Shown here: positions 1-7,979 of the stretch, in pieces
Position numbering within the stretch: the first letter of the stretch is position 1
Layout: the number at the start of each line of letters is the position of its first letter
NCBI RefSeq assembly: GCF_003952185.1
Contig: NZ_RXFS01000006.1
Span: 310,001 to 374,000, forward strand
DNA: 64,000 bases
Reading direction: 5' to 3'
Source of the DNA: Variovorax sp. 679
Lineage (GTDB): Bacteria > Pseudomonadota > Gammaproteobacteria > Burkholderiales > Burkholderiaceae_C
Notes under the pieces: model-generated
Seen by the model: the letters and a program-made list of their open reading frames with translations, nothing else
The model's database searches: none
Told to the model about the DNA's origin: nothing
Made by a program: the position numbers and the translations under genes

Positions 1-1
1 C

Positions 2-319
2 ATCATGGGCATGGGCCCCGTGCCCGCCTCGACCAAGGCGCTGCAGCGCGCCGGCTGGAAGGCCGCCGACCTCGACCTGCTCGAGATCAACGAAGCCTTC
101 GCCGCGCAGGCCTGCGCCGTGAACAAGGAAATGGGCTGGGACATCAACAAGGTGAACGTCAACGGCGGCGCCATCGCCATCGGCCACCCCATCGGCGCGT
201 CGGGCTGCCGCATCCTGGTAACGCTGCTGCACGAAATGCAGCGCCAGAACGCCAAGAAGGGCATCGCCTCGCTGTGCATCGGCGGGGGCATGGGCGTTGC
301 GCTGACGATCGAGCGCTGA
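2..319 (+). CDS. Acetyl-CoA acetyltransferase (thiolase), C-terminal part; 5' end outside window
   Basis: About 105 residues of a thiolase C-terminal domain are visible. The family normally has about 390 residues, so the start lies upstream of the window. The motif GGAIAIGHPIGASG carries the catalytic histidine, and CIGGGMG near the end carries the proton-donor cysteine. The enzyme condenses two acetyl-CoA to acetoacetyl-CoA or cleaves 3-ketoacyl-CoA. A PhaA role is possible because phaB lies in the same window, but it is 11 kb away, so a beta-ketothiolase of fatty-acid or aromatic degradation is equally possible. Confidence 0.93.
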   Translation: MMGMGPVPASTKALQRAGWKAADLDLLEINEAFAAQACAVNKEMGWDINKVNVNGGAIAIGHPIGASGCRILVTLLHEMQRQNAKKGIASLCIGGGMGVALTIER

Positions 320-370
320 TCGTCGTCCCGTCGTTCCGATGACGGCGCCCGGCGCGCCGTCACCGCCGGC

Positions 371-1015
371 TCAGCGCGCCATCGCCATCGACGGCCGCTG
401 CGCCATCGCCGCGCGCCAGCGCAGCAGCTCGGGGTGTTGCTCCCCGGGCTTGACCCGCACCACGCGGGCGAAGTCCACCGCCACCACGGCAGTGATGTCG
501 GCAATGCTGAACTGGTCGGTGGCGATGAAATCGCGGCCGGCCAGCCGTTCGTTCAGCGTCTCGAAGAAATGCTGGATTCGCGCCAGCCCGCGCTGGGCCA
601 GCTCGGGGATCTGCGCGTAGTTCACCGGACCGGGCAGCGCCCGGTTTGCCATGGCAGGTGAACTGTTGCGCAGCGTCTCGGCGATGGCCAGCAGGCCTTC
701 GAACTCGATGCGCCAGTTCCAGCTGGCGATCTCGGCCTTTTCGCGCGGCGTGACGCCCATCAGCGGCGGCTGCGGGCATCGGGCCTCCACCCATGCCGCG
801 ATGGCGGCGTTGTCGGTCAGCAGCAGGCCGTCTTCTTCGTCCGTGCGCAGTGCCGGCACGGTGCATTGCGGATTGATCGCGCGGTAGGCATCGCCCATCT
901 GCTCACCACGAGCGAGGTCGACCTGCACGGTCTCGTGCGAAATGCCCTTCTCGGCAAGCAGGATGCGCGCGCGCCGCGGGCTGGGTGCGGTGGCGCAGTC
1001 GTAGAGAATGATCAT
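371..1015 (-). CDS. Glutathione S-transferase family protein
   Basis: The protein has 214 residues, the normal length for a cytosolic GST. The N-terminal thioredoxin-like half includes a VPAL segment followed by the TDNAAIAAW region that usually contacts glutathione. The helical C-terminal half contains FSIADITAVVAVDFA, the usual N-capping/hydrophobic staple region. It is transcribed away from the yghU-like gene across only 28 bp, so the two probably share a control region. The substrate cannot be read from sequence. Confidence 0.9.
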   Translation of the reverse strand: MIILYDCATAPSPRRARILLAEKGISHETVQVDLARGEQMGDAYRAINPQCTVPALRTDEEDGLLLTDNAAIAAWVEARCPQPPLMGVTPREKAEIASWNWRIEFEGLLAIAETLRNSSPAMANRALPGPVNYAQIPELAQRGLARIQHFFETLNERLAGRDFIATDQFSIADITAVVAVDFARVVRVKPGEQHPELLRWRAAMAQRPSMAMAR

Positions 1016-1043
1016 CGTCCGTTCAACTCCTGGAACTCATCGC

Positions 1044-1919
1044 ATGAATGGCACGACAGCCTACACGCCGCCCACCGTCTGGTCATGGAACAAGGAAAAC
1101 GGCGGGCGCTTCGCGAACATCAATCGCCCGATCGCTGGGGCGACGCACGAGAAGGACCTGCCGGTAGGCAAGCATCCGCTGCAACTCTATTCGCTGGCAA
1201 CGCCCAACGGCGTGAAGGTGACGGTGATGCTAGAGGAACTGCTGGCGCTGGGCCACGCGGGCGCCGAGTACGACGCCTGGCTGATCCGCATCAATGAAGG
1301 CGACCAGTTCGGCAGCGGCTTCGTGGCGGTGAACCCGAACTCCAAGATCCCCGCGCTGATGGACCGCAGCGGCGACACGCCCATCCGCGTGTTCGAGTCG
1401 GCCGCGATCCTGCAGTACCTGGCCGAGAAGTTCGGCAACGCCTTCCTGCCGACGCACCAGCCGGCGCGCGCCGAATGCCTGTCGTGGCTGTTCTGGCAGA
1501 TGGGCAGCGCGCCTTACCTGGGCGGTGGCTTCGGGCACTTCTATGCCTACGCGCCGACGAAGATCGAATACGCGATCGACCGCTTCGCCATGGAAACCAA
1601 GCGCCAGCTCGACGTGCTCGACCGCCGCCTGGCCGAGAGCCGCTACCTGGCGGGCGATGAATACACCGTCGCCGACATGGCCGTCTGGCCCTGGTACGGC
1701 ACCCTCGCCAAGGGCCAGCTGTACGAGTCGGGCGAGTTCCTCTCGGTGAGCGAATACAGCAACGTGCTGCGCTGGACCGACGAGATCGCCAGGCGCCCGG
1801 CGGTGCAGCGCGGCCGCATGGTCAACCGCACCTGGGGGCAGCCGTCGAGCCAGCTGCACGAGCGGCACGATGCCGGCGACTTCGACACCCGGACCCTGGA
1901 CAAGCTCGAAGCGAAATAG
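1044..1919 (+). CDS. yghU: YghU-type glutathione-dependent disulfide-bond oxidoreductase
   Basis: The protein has 291 residues. The opening PPTVWSWNKENGGRFANINRP and the following HPLQLYSLATPNGVKVTVMLEEL are characteristic of the YghU/YfcG group of GSTs, which reduce disulfides with glutathione. I chose the ATG at 1044 because the conserved N-terminus begins there; an upstream ATG at 1008 would lie inside the divergent GST promoter and add 12 unconserved residues. The gene runs six bases ahead of the FMN reductase gene, so the two are probably co-transcribed as a redox pair. Confidence 0.9.
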   Translation: MNGTTAYTPPTVWSWNKENGGRFANINRPIAGATHEKDLPVGKHPLQLYSLATPNGVKVTVMLEELLALGHAGAEYDAWLIRINEGDQFGSGFVAVNPNSKIPALMDRSGDTPIRVFESAAILQYLAEKFGNAFLPTHQPARAECLSWLFWQMGSAPYLGGGFGHFYAYAPTKIEYAIDRFAMETKRQLDVLDRRLAESRYLAGDEYTVADMAVWPWYGTLAKGQLYESGEFLSVSEYSNVLRWTDEIARRPAVQRGRMVNRTWGQPSSQLHERHDAGDFDTRTLDKLEAK

Positions 1920-1925
1920 ACAACC

Positions 1926-2516
1926 ATGAGCGACAAGATCCTGGTCTTCTACGGCTCCTATCGTTCCGACCGCATGGGTGTGCGCCTGGCGGATTTCATC
2001 GTCTCGGGGCTTCGGGCACGCGGCGACGACGCCGAGTTGATCGACGCGAAGGCGGTCGACCTGCCCATGCTCGACCGCATGTACAAGGAATATCCGAAAG
2101 GCACGGCGCCGGCGGCGATGGAGGCCCTGGCCGAGAAGATCCGCACGGCCGACGCCTTCGTCTTCGTCACCGGCGAATACAACTGGGGCCCGCAGCCGGG
2201 CCTGAAGAACCTCACTGACCACTTCCTCGAGGAGTGGTTCTGGCGCCCCGCGGCCATCGCGAGCTATTCGGCGGGACGCTTCTCGGGCGTGCGCTCGGGC
2301 ACGGTGTGGCATTCGATCCTGTCGGAGATGGGCATGGTCGTCGTGTCGAGCACGCTCGCCGTCGGGCCGATCTCGCAGACGCTGGATGCGGCAGGCAAGC
2401 CGACGGGGCCTGCGGGCGAATCGCTGCAGCGTTCGTTCGGTCGGTTTGCGGACGATCTGGCCTGGTGGACCGAGGCGGCGCGAGCGCAGCGGGCGCACAA
2501 GGCGCCGCCTTACTGA
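1926..2516 (+). CDS. NADPH-dependent FMN reductase family protein
   Basis: The 196-residue flavodoxin-like protein begins ILVFYGSYRSDRMGVRLADF, the FMN phosphate-binding loop of the NADPH-dependent FMN reductase family. VFVTGEYNWGPQPGLKNLTDHF is the second flavin-contacting stretch (usually PEYNxSxPGxLKN). Members reduce FMN, quinones, azo dyes or chromate with NAD(P)H in the cytoplasm. It starts six bases after the yghU-like gene. Substrate not predictable. Confidence 0.9.
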   Translation: MSDKILVFYGSYRSDRMGVRLADFIVSGLRARGDDAELIDAKAVDLPMLDRMYKEYPKGTAPAAMEALAEKIRTADAFVFVTGEYNWGPQPGLKNLTDHFLEEWFWRPAAIASYSAGRFSGVRSGTVWHSILSEMGMVVVSSTLAVGPISQTLDAAGKPTGPAGESLQRSFGRFADDLAWWTEAARAQRAHKAPPY

Positions 2517-2557
2517 TGGATGGCCCGGGGGCTCGCGGCAAGGCGTCGCGGGCCAGC

Positions 2558-2674
2558 TTGTTCACCGCTCAAATTTTGGGCAAAGTGTGGAATGCCCTTA
2601 TAAAACAACGACTTGCATTCCTTTTACAAGGCTCCTCATGAGTTATCCCCAAAGTTGTGCACTGAAAATGGGGA
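2558..2674. repeat. Direct repeat, copy 1 (117 bp)
   Basis: This copy matches 2804-2920 at a constant offset of 246 bases, with about 11 mismatches in 117 positions by my count and no gaps. It is much richer in A+T than the flanking genes. It contains ttatcccca at 2643, one base away from the DnaA box consensus ttatccaca. No convincing coding potential. Confidence 0.9.
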
Positions 2675-2803
2675 AGAAGCCGGCTTTTCCACATTCCAGC
2701 CGCAAGTGGCTGATCCGATAGCGTTTTTCGCTCACGGAAAACCGTGAAAAACTGGGTCCTGAGGCTGTTTGAAGGCTCTGCGAAGCGGTTTTGGCGGCCA
2801 AAG

Positions 2804-2920
2804 TTGTTCACCGCCCAAATTTTGAGCAAACTAAGGAATACCCTTGTAAAACAACGACTTGCATTCGTTTTACAAGGCTCCTCATGAGTTACCCCCAAAG
2901 TTGTCCACGGAAAATGGGGA
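2804..2920. repeat. Direct repeat, copy 2 (117 bp)
   Basis: Second copy of the repeat at 2558-2674. It holds ttgtccacg at 2901, two bases from the DnaA box consensus. Between the copies (2685) lies ttttccaca, one base from that consensus. The whole gene-free stretch 2517-2974 consists of these two copies, the 129-bp spacer and a short tail into the LysR gene end. I see no promoter or terminator that I could defend. Confidence 0.9.
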
Positions 2921-2974
2921 CGGGAGCGAGTTGTTCAGCAATCGCGCGCAAGTCCCTGTTTTTGGCCGCTGCGC

Positions 2975-3886
2975 TCAGCTTCCTTCAGCCTGCTGCCCGG
3001 CATAGTGCCGGCACAGGGTTTCGACCAGCGCCTGTGCGTAGACCGGCAATGCGGCCCGGTCCCGCACCAGCAGATACCGCTCCCGCACGCACCACGCATC
3101 GCTGAGGTCGATCAGCGCGAGCTGCATGCTTTCCTGGTTGCGCCGTGCCGCCGACTCGGGCACCACGCCGATGCCCACGCCGTTGCCGATCATCCGGCAC
3201 ATCGCGTCGAAGCTGCCGAGCTGGATGCGCAGCTTCTGCCGCTTGCCGAGGTTGTCGGTGATCTGCGCCAGGAAGGTCTGCAGCGTGCTGCCTTGCTGCA
3301 TGCCGATGGCGTCCTCGTCCAGCGTCTCGGCGAAAGAGATCTTCTTGCGCCTTGCGAAGCGGTGCCTGCGCGAGGTGGCGAGCACCAGCCGGTCGGTGCT
3401 GAAGTGAATGGCTTCCAGCCCCAGCGTGTCGACGCGGCCGGCGACGATGCCGATGTCGGCGCGGCCGTCGAGCACGCCGCGCGGGATCTGAGCATTCGGT
3501 TTTTCCTGAAGGTCGACGTTGATGCGCGGGTTGCGCGAGAGAAAGCCCGGCAGGATCTCGGGCAGGAAATCGGTCACCGCCGTGGTGTTGGCGAACACGC
3601 GCAGGTGGCCGCGCAGGCCGCCGCCGTATTCGAGCAGGTCGGCGCGCAGCTGCTCCGTCTGGTGCAGCACGAGGCGTGCGTGATGCAGGAAGGCTTCGCC
3701 CGGCGGCAGCAGCCGCACGCCGCGGGCCTCGCGCTGCAGCAGTTGCAGGCCGGCTTGCGTTTCCAGCGCCTTGATGCGCGCGCTGGCGGCGGCCAGCGAC
3801 ATGTGCTGGCGCTCGGCCGCCCGCGTGAGGCTGCCGAGTTCGGCCGTGGCCACGAAGAGGCGCAGGTCGGTGAGGTCGAAGAGCAT
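2975..3886 (-). CDS. LysR-family transcriptional regulator of the divergent CoA-lyase operon
   Basis: 303 residues, typical LysR length. The N-terminal winged helix-turn-helix (about residues 1-65, LRLFVATAELGSLTRAAERQ) is followed by the periplasmic-binding-protein-like effector domain. It is transcribed away from the Bug/hydratase/CoA-transferase/lyase operon at 4007, the classic arrangement for a regulator of that operon. In Pseudomonas itaconate clusters a LysR regulator has the same position; that this one senses itaconate is inference. Confidence 0.9.
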   Translation of the reverse strand: MLFDLTDLRLFVATAELGSLTRAAERQHMSLAAASARIKALETQAGLQLLQREARGVRLLPPGEAFLHHARLVLHQTEQLRADLLEYGGGLRGHLRVFANTTAVTDFLPEILPGFLSRNPRINVDLQEKPNAQIPRGVLDGRADIGIVAGRVDTLGLEAIHFSTDRLVLATSRRHRFARRKKISFAETLDEDAIGMQQGSTLQTFLAQITDNLGKRQKLRIQLGSFDAMCRMIGNGVGIGVVPESAARRNQESMQLALIDLSDAWCVRERYLLVRDRAALPVYAQALVETLCRHYAGQQAEGS

Positions 3887-3915
3887 CGGGCGATGCTAGA
3901 CCTTCCCTGACCCCG

Positions 3916-3938
3916 AGCCTTCGGAAACGCGGAAGGCT
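3916..3938. promoter_or_regulatory. Candidate LysR operator (inverted repeat)
   Basis: agccttc - 9 bases - gaaggct forms a perfect 7-bp inverted repeat in the 120-bp space between the divergent LysR gene and the Bug gene. Size and position fit a LysR recognition site, though the spacing is not the exact T-N11-A form. Prediction only. Confidence 0.35.
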
Positions 3939-4006
3939 GGGTTCCGAAATCGCAGATTGCGCGCAAGGGTGGGGCGCACGACCATGCGGCCATGGAGACA
4001 CAACGC

Positions 4007-4987
4007 ATGAGATTCCGCGCATTCGCGCTGCTGGCCCTCGCCGCCGCAACCACCCTGATGCAGGCCGGCCCGGCCCGCGCCGATTCATATCCCTCGCGCC
4101 CCGTCACCCTCGTGGTGCCCCAGGCCGCGGGCGGCACCAACGACATCGTCGGCCGCCTCGTGGGCCAGAAGCTCGGCGAGGTGATGAACAACGCCAGCGT
4201 GGTGGTCGACAACCGCCCCGGCGCCGGCGGCAACATCGGCACCCAGCTGGTGGCCAAGGGCCCGAAGGACGGCTACACGCTGCTCATGACCATCAGCAGC
4301 AGCCAGGCCATCAACCCGGCGCTCTACAGGAACCCGGGCTTCGACCCAGTGAAAGACTTCAAGCCCGTCGGTCTCGTCGGTGCGGTGCCCAACGTGCTGC
4401 TGGTCAACCCGAGCTTCCCGGCGAAGAACTTCGCCGAATTCCTGAAGCTCGCGCGGGCGAAGGGCGCCAACTACCAGTACGCCTCGGCCGGCAACGGCAC
4501 GCTCAACCACCTGCTCGGTGAAATGCTCAACAGCATGGCCGGCATCTCGATGCAGCACGTGCCGTACAAGGGCGTGGCGCCCGCGCTCAACGACGTGCTG
4601 GGCGGCCAGTTGCCGATCGTGTTCGCGAGCCTGCCTTCGGCGCTGCCGCACATCAAGGCCGGCAAGCTGCGCGCGCTGGCGGTGAGCGGCGAGAAGCGCT
4701 CGCCCGTGCTGCCCGACGTACCCACCATCGCCGAGGCCGTGCCCGGCTACAACGGCACGCTGTGGATAGGCCTGTTCGCGCCCGCAGGCGTTCCGGCTGA
4801 CGTGCTGGCGACATTGCAGGACGCCACGCGCAAGGCGCTGGCTTCGAAGGATCTGCGCGACAAGCTCGACCAGCAAGGCGTGGAGATTGCCCCGCCGACC
4901 ACGCCCGAACAGTTCTCGGCGCTGCTGCAGGACGACCTCGCCAAGTGGGCGCGGATCGTCAAGGCCTCCGGTGCCGCGGTCGATTGA
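4007..4987 (+). CDS. Bug-type tripartite tricarboxylate transporter substrate-binding protein
   Basis: 326 residues with a Sec signal peptide (hydrophobic stretch ending PARADS). Conserved Bug signatures follow: SYPSRPVTLVVPQAAGGTND, VVVDNRPGAGGNIGT and LNHLLGEMLNSMAGISMQHVPYKG. Bug proteins bind carboxylates in the periplasm and usually deliver them to a TctAB-type permease, which is not encoded here. I chose the ATG at 4007 because ggagac sits seven bases before it; an in-frame ATG at 3992 has no such site. First gene of the putative C5-dicarboxylate operon. Confidence 0.93.
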   Translation: MRFRAFALLALAAATTLMQAGPARADSYPSRPVTLVVPQAAGGTNDIVGRLVGQKLGEVMNNASVVVDNRPGAGGNIGTQLVAKGPKDGYTLLMTISSSQAINPALYRNPGFDPVKDFKPVGLVGAVPNVLLVNPSFPAKNFAEFLKLARAKGANYQYASAGNGTLNHLLGEMLNSMAGISMQHVPYKGVAPALNDVLGGQLPIVFASLPSALPHIKAGKLRALAVSGEKRSPVLPDVPTIAEAVPGYNGTLWIGLFAPAGVPADVLATLQDATRKALASKDLRDKLDQQGVEIAPPTTPEQFSALLQDDLAKWARIVKASGAAVD

Positions 4988-5005
4988 ACGACGACGAAGA
5001 AATCC

Positions 5006-5893
5006 ATGAGCAACGACACACCTCCCATGATCGACAGCGACGCGCTGGCGAAGCTGCAAGCCTGGCAGGGCCGCAGCGAAACGCTGGCCGACGACATCAC
5101 CGCCGCGCCCGTGCGCGCGCTCTCCGCCACGCTCGACCGCGAAGATCCGCAGCCCGAAAGTGGCACGCGCCTGCCCGAGCTATGGCACTGGCTCTACTTC
5201 CTGCCGCACCACCGCCAGTCCGAGATCGGCGAGGACGGCCACGCGAAGCGCGGCGGCTTTCTGCCGCCCGTGCCGCTGCCGCGCCGCATGTGGGCCGGCG
5301 GGCGGCTCAACTGGGAGCAGGGCAATCCGCTGAAGGTCGGCGACAAGGTCGAGCGCACTTCGACCATCGCATCGGTCACCCACAAGGCGGGCCGTACCGG
5401 CGAGCTGGTGTTCGTGCTGGTGCGCCACGAGGTGCGCAACGGGCGCGGCCTCGCGCTGACCGAGGAGCACGACATCGTCTACCGCGCCGCGGCGCAACCG
5501 GGCGAAGCGGGTCCGCCGCCCACGCCCGCGCCGAAGGACGCAGCCTTCAGCCGCGACATCGCCCCCGACGACGTGCTGCTCTTCCGCTACTCGGCGCTCA
5601 CCTTCAACGGCCACCGCATCCACTACGACCGCCGCTACGTCACGCAGGTCGAGGGCTACCCGGGCCTGATCGTGCACGGCCCGCTGATCGCAACGCTGCT
5701 GGTCGACCTGCTGCGCCGCAACGTACCGGGCGCGCAGCTCGCGCGCTTCGAGTTCCGCGCGGTGCGGCCGACCTTCGACATCGCGCCGTTCCGCGTGCAC
5801 GGCAAGCCGCTCGGCGACGGAAAGACCTTTGCGCTCTGGGGCGAGGACGCCGACGGCTGGCTCACGATGCAGGCCACGGCCGTGCTGGCCTGA
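5006..5893 (+). CDS. MaoC/FAS1-type enoyl-CoA hydratase (itaconyl-CoA or mesaconyl-C4/3-methylfumaryl-CoA hydratase type)
   Basis: 295 residues. The N-terminal half (LPELWHWLYFLPHHRQSEIGEDGH, then GGFLPPVPLPRRMWAGG) is the FAS1-like dehydratase domain of 3-methylfumaryl-CoA and itaconyl-CoA hydratases. The C-terminal half has the hot-dog motif FRYSALTFNGHRIHYDRRY with the catalytic Asn-His region, then LIVHGPLIATLL. Such enzymes hydrate branched C5 dicarboxyl-CoA esters. Placement between a Bug receptor and CoA-transferase and lyase genes fits hydration of itaconyl-CoA to citramalyl-CoA; the exact substrate is inferred. Confidence 0.85.
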   Translation: MSNDTPPMIDSDALAKLQAWQGRSETLADDITAAPVRALSATLDREDPQPESGTRLPELWHWLYFLPHHRQSEIGEDGHAKRGGFLPPVPLPRRMWAGGRLNWEQGNPLKVGDKVERTSTIASVTHKAGRTGELVFVLVRHEVRNGRGLALTEEHDIVYRAAAQPGEAGPPPTPAPKDAAFSRDIAPDDVLLFRYSALTFNGHRIHYDRRYVTQVEGYPGLIVHGPLIATLLVDLLRRNVPGAQLARFEFRAVRPTFDIAPFRVHGKPLGDGKTFALWGEDADGWLTMQATAVLA

Positions 5894-5910
5894 GCGGGGA
5901 GAACAGACAC

Positions 5911-7092
5911 ATGACAAGACCCCTGGACGGCATCACCGTCATCTCTCTCGAACACGCGATCGCCGCGCCGTTCTGCACCCGCCAGCTCGCCGATCTCGGC
6001 GCGCGCGTCATCAAGGTGGAGCGCCCCGAGGTGGGCGACTTCGCGCGCGCCTACGACGCCCGCGTCGGCGGCGAGGCCTCGCATTTCGTGTGGGTGAACC
6101 GCTCGAAGGAAAGCCTCACGCTCGACCTGAAGCAGCCCGCCGCGCTCGCCGTGCTGCAGGAACTGCTGGCCGATGCCGACGTGCTGGTGCAGAACCTCGC
6201 GCCCGGTGCCGCCGCGCGCATGGGGCTCGGTGCGCAGGTGCTGCAGGCGAAGCACCCGAGGCTCATCGTCTGCGACATCTCGGGCTACGGCGAGGACGGC
6301 CCGTACCGCGACAAGAAGGCCTACGACCTGCTGATCCAGAGCGAGGCGGGCTTTCTCTCGGTGACCGGCACGCCCGACGAGCCGTGCAAGTCGGGCAACT
6401 CCATCGCCGACATCGCGGCAGGCATGTATGCGTACACAGGCATCCTCGCGGCGCTGCTCCAGCGCGGCAAGACGGGCAAGGGCTCGCACATCGACGTGTC
6501 GATGCTCGAATCGCTCGCCGAGTGGATGGGCTACCCGATGTACTACGCCTACGACGGCGCGCCCCCGCCGCCGCGCAGCGCCGCGTCGCACGCGACCATT
6601 TATCCGTACGGCCCGTTTCCCGCGGGCGACGGCGGCACCGTGATGCTGGGCCTGCAGAACAAGCGCGAGTGGCGCACCTTCTGCGAGAAGGTGCTGCTGC
6701 AGGCGGGGCTGGCCACCGACCCGCGCTTCGACAGCAACGCACGGCGCAACGAGAACCGCGAGGCCCTGCGCGCCATCATTCTGGAAACCTTCGGCGCACT
6801 GAGCACGGCGCAGGTGCTGGAGCGGCTCGACACGGCGCAGATCGCCAACGCCCGCATGAACGACATGGCCGGGCTCTGGGCCCACCCGCAGCTTCAGGCG
6901 CGGGAGCGCTGGCGGCAGGTGGGTTCGCCGGCGGGCGACATACCGGCATTGCTGCCGGCAGGGCGGCAGAGCGCGTTCGACTACCGCATGGACCCGATTC
7001 CGGCGGTTGGGGAACACACCGACGCGATCCTGCGCAGCCTCGGGCGCGGCGAAGCGGACATCGCGGCACTGCGCGAGGCGGGGGCGGTGTGA
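5911..7092 (+). CDS. CaiB/BaiF (class III) CoA-transferase
   Basis: 393 residues. The start TRPLDGITVISLEHAIAAPFCTRQLADLGARVIKVER is the standard class III CoA-transferase opening, and the expected catalytic aspartate lies in the FVWVNRSKESLTLDLK to YDLLIQSEAG region. It moves CoA from an acyl-CoA donor, often succinyl-CoA, to a carboxylate. In itaconate operons this family supplies itaconate CoA-transferase. The ATG at 5911 gives the conserved N-terminus. The stop codon overlaps the next gene's start (gtga), indicating translational coupling. Confidence 0.9.
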   Translation: MTRPLDGITVISLEHAIAAPFCTRQLADLGARVIKVERPEVGDFARAYDARVGGEASHFVWVNRSKESLTLDLKQPAALAVLQELLADADVLVQNLAPGAAARMGLGAQVLQAKHPRLIVCDISGYGEDGPYRDKKAYDLLIQSEAGFLSVTGTPDEPCKSGNSIADIAAGMYAYTGILAALLQRGKTGKGSHIDVSMLESLAEWMGYPMYYAYDGAPPPPRSAASHATIYPYGPFPAGDGGTVMLGLQNKREWRTFCEKVLLQAGLATDPRFDSNARRNENREALRAIILETFGALSTAQVLERLDTAQIANARMNDMAGLWAHPQLQARERWRQVGSPAGDIPALLPAGRQSAFDYRMDPIPAVGEHTDAILRSLGRGEADIAALREAGAV

Positions 7093-7949
7093 GCGCGTTG
7101 CCGCTCGCCCTGGCGCGCGCCTTCCTGTTCGTGCCCGCCGACCGGCCTGAACGCCATGCGCGTGCGCTGGCCACGGGGGCGGGCGGCGTGATCGTCGATC
7201 TCGAGGATGCGGTGGCGCCCGAGCGCAAGATGGCGGCGCGCGAGGCGCTCGCCGCATCGTTCGCCGCGCTGCCGGACATGGACCGGCAACGGCTGCTGGT
7301 GCGAGTCAATGCCGCTGGCACGCCGTGGCACGACGACGACTGCGCGCAGGCTGCTGCGCTGGTCGCTCGGGGCCTGATCGCCGGTGTAGTGCTGCCCAAG
7401 GCGGAGCGTGCGGCCGATCTGTCGCGGCTGGCGCAGGCCATCGGTCCCCAGGGCGTGCTGGTGCCGTTGATCGAATCAGCCGCGGGCCTGGCTGCGGTCG
7501 ACGAACTTGCTGCCGCTTCGCAGGTGCTGCGACTTGCCTTCGGCAATCTCGATTTCCAGGCCGACCTCGGCATGGCCTGCGATGCCGACGAAGCTGAGCT
7601 GGTGCCGGTGCGCCTCGCATTGGTGCTGGCCTCGCGCCGCGCCGGCCTGAGTGCGCCCATCGACGGCGTGACGCCCGACTGGCGCGACGCGGCCCGGCTG
7701 GCTGCAGACACCGCGCGCGCCCGGCGCGGCGGCTTCGGCGCCAAGCTGTGCATCCACCCCGACCAGGTCGTGCCGGTGCATGCCGCGCTCGGCCCCAGCG
7801 CCGACGAACTGGCCTGGGCGCGCCGCGTGGTCGATGCCATCCGCGCATCGGGCGGCGGCGTGGTCAGCCTCGACGGGCGGATGGTCGATGCACCCGTGGT
7901 GCGGCTGGCCGAGCGCCTGCTGGCGCTCGAGACGCAGCCGGCACCCTGA
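7089..7949 (+). CDS. HpcH/HpaI aldolase / CitE-like acyl-CoA lyase (citramalyl-CoA lyase type)
   Basis: 286 residues from a GTG at 7089 that overlaps the CoA-transferase stop by four bases. ARAFLFVPADRPERHARAL and GVIVDLEDAVAPERKMAAREAL are hallmark CitE motifs; the acidic residues of LEDAV and of LAFGNLDFQADLG hold the metal. GAKLCIHPDQVVPVHAALGPSADELAWARRVVDA is the CitE C-terminus. The family cleaves citramalyl-, malyl- or citryl-CoA; here (S)-citramalyl-CoA to acetyl-CoA plus pyruvate would finish the pathway. Role inferred from context. Confidence 0.88.
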   Translation: MSALPLALARAFLFVPADRPERHARALATGAGGVIVDLEDAVAPERKMAAREALAASFAALPDMDRQRLLVRVNAAGTPWHDDDCAQAAALVARGLIAGVVLPKAERAADLSRLAQAIGPQGVLVPLIESAAGLAAVDELAAASQVLRLAFGNLDFQADLGMACDADEAELVPVRLALVLASRRAGLSAPIDGVTPDWRDAARLAADTARARRGGFGAKLCIHPDQVVPVHAALGPSADELAWARRVVDAIRASGGGVVSLDGRMVDAPVVRLAERLLALETQPAP

Positions 7950-7979
7950 CGAACACCCATAACCATAGGAGACAAAGAA

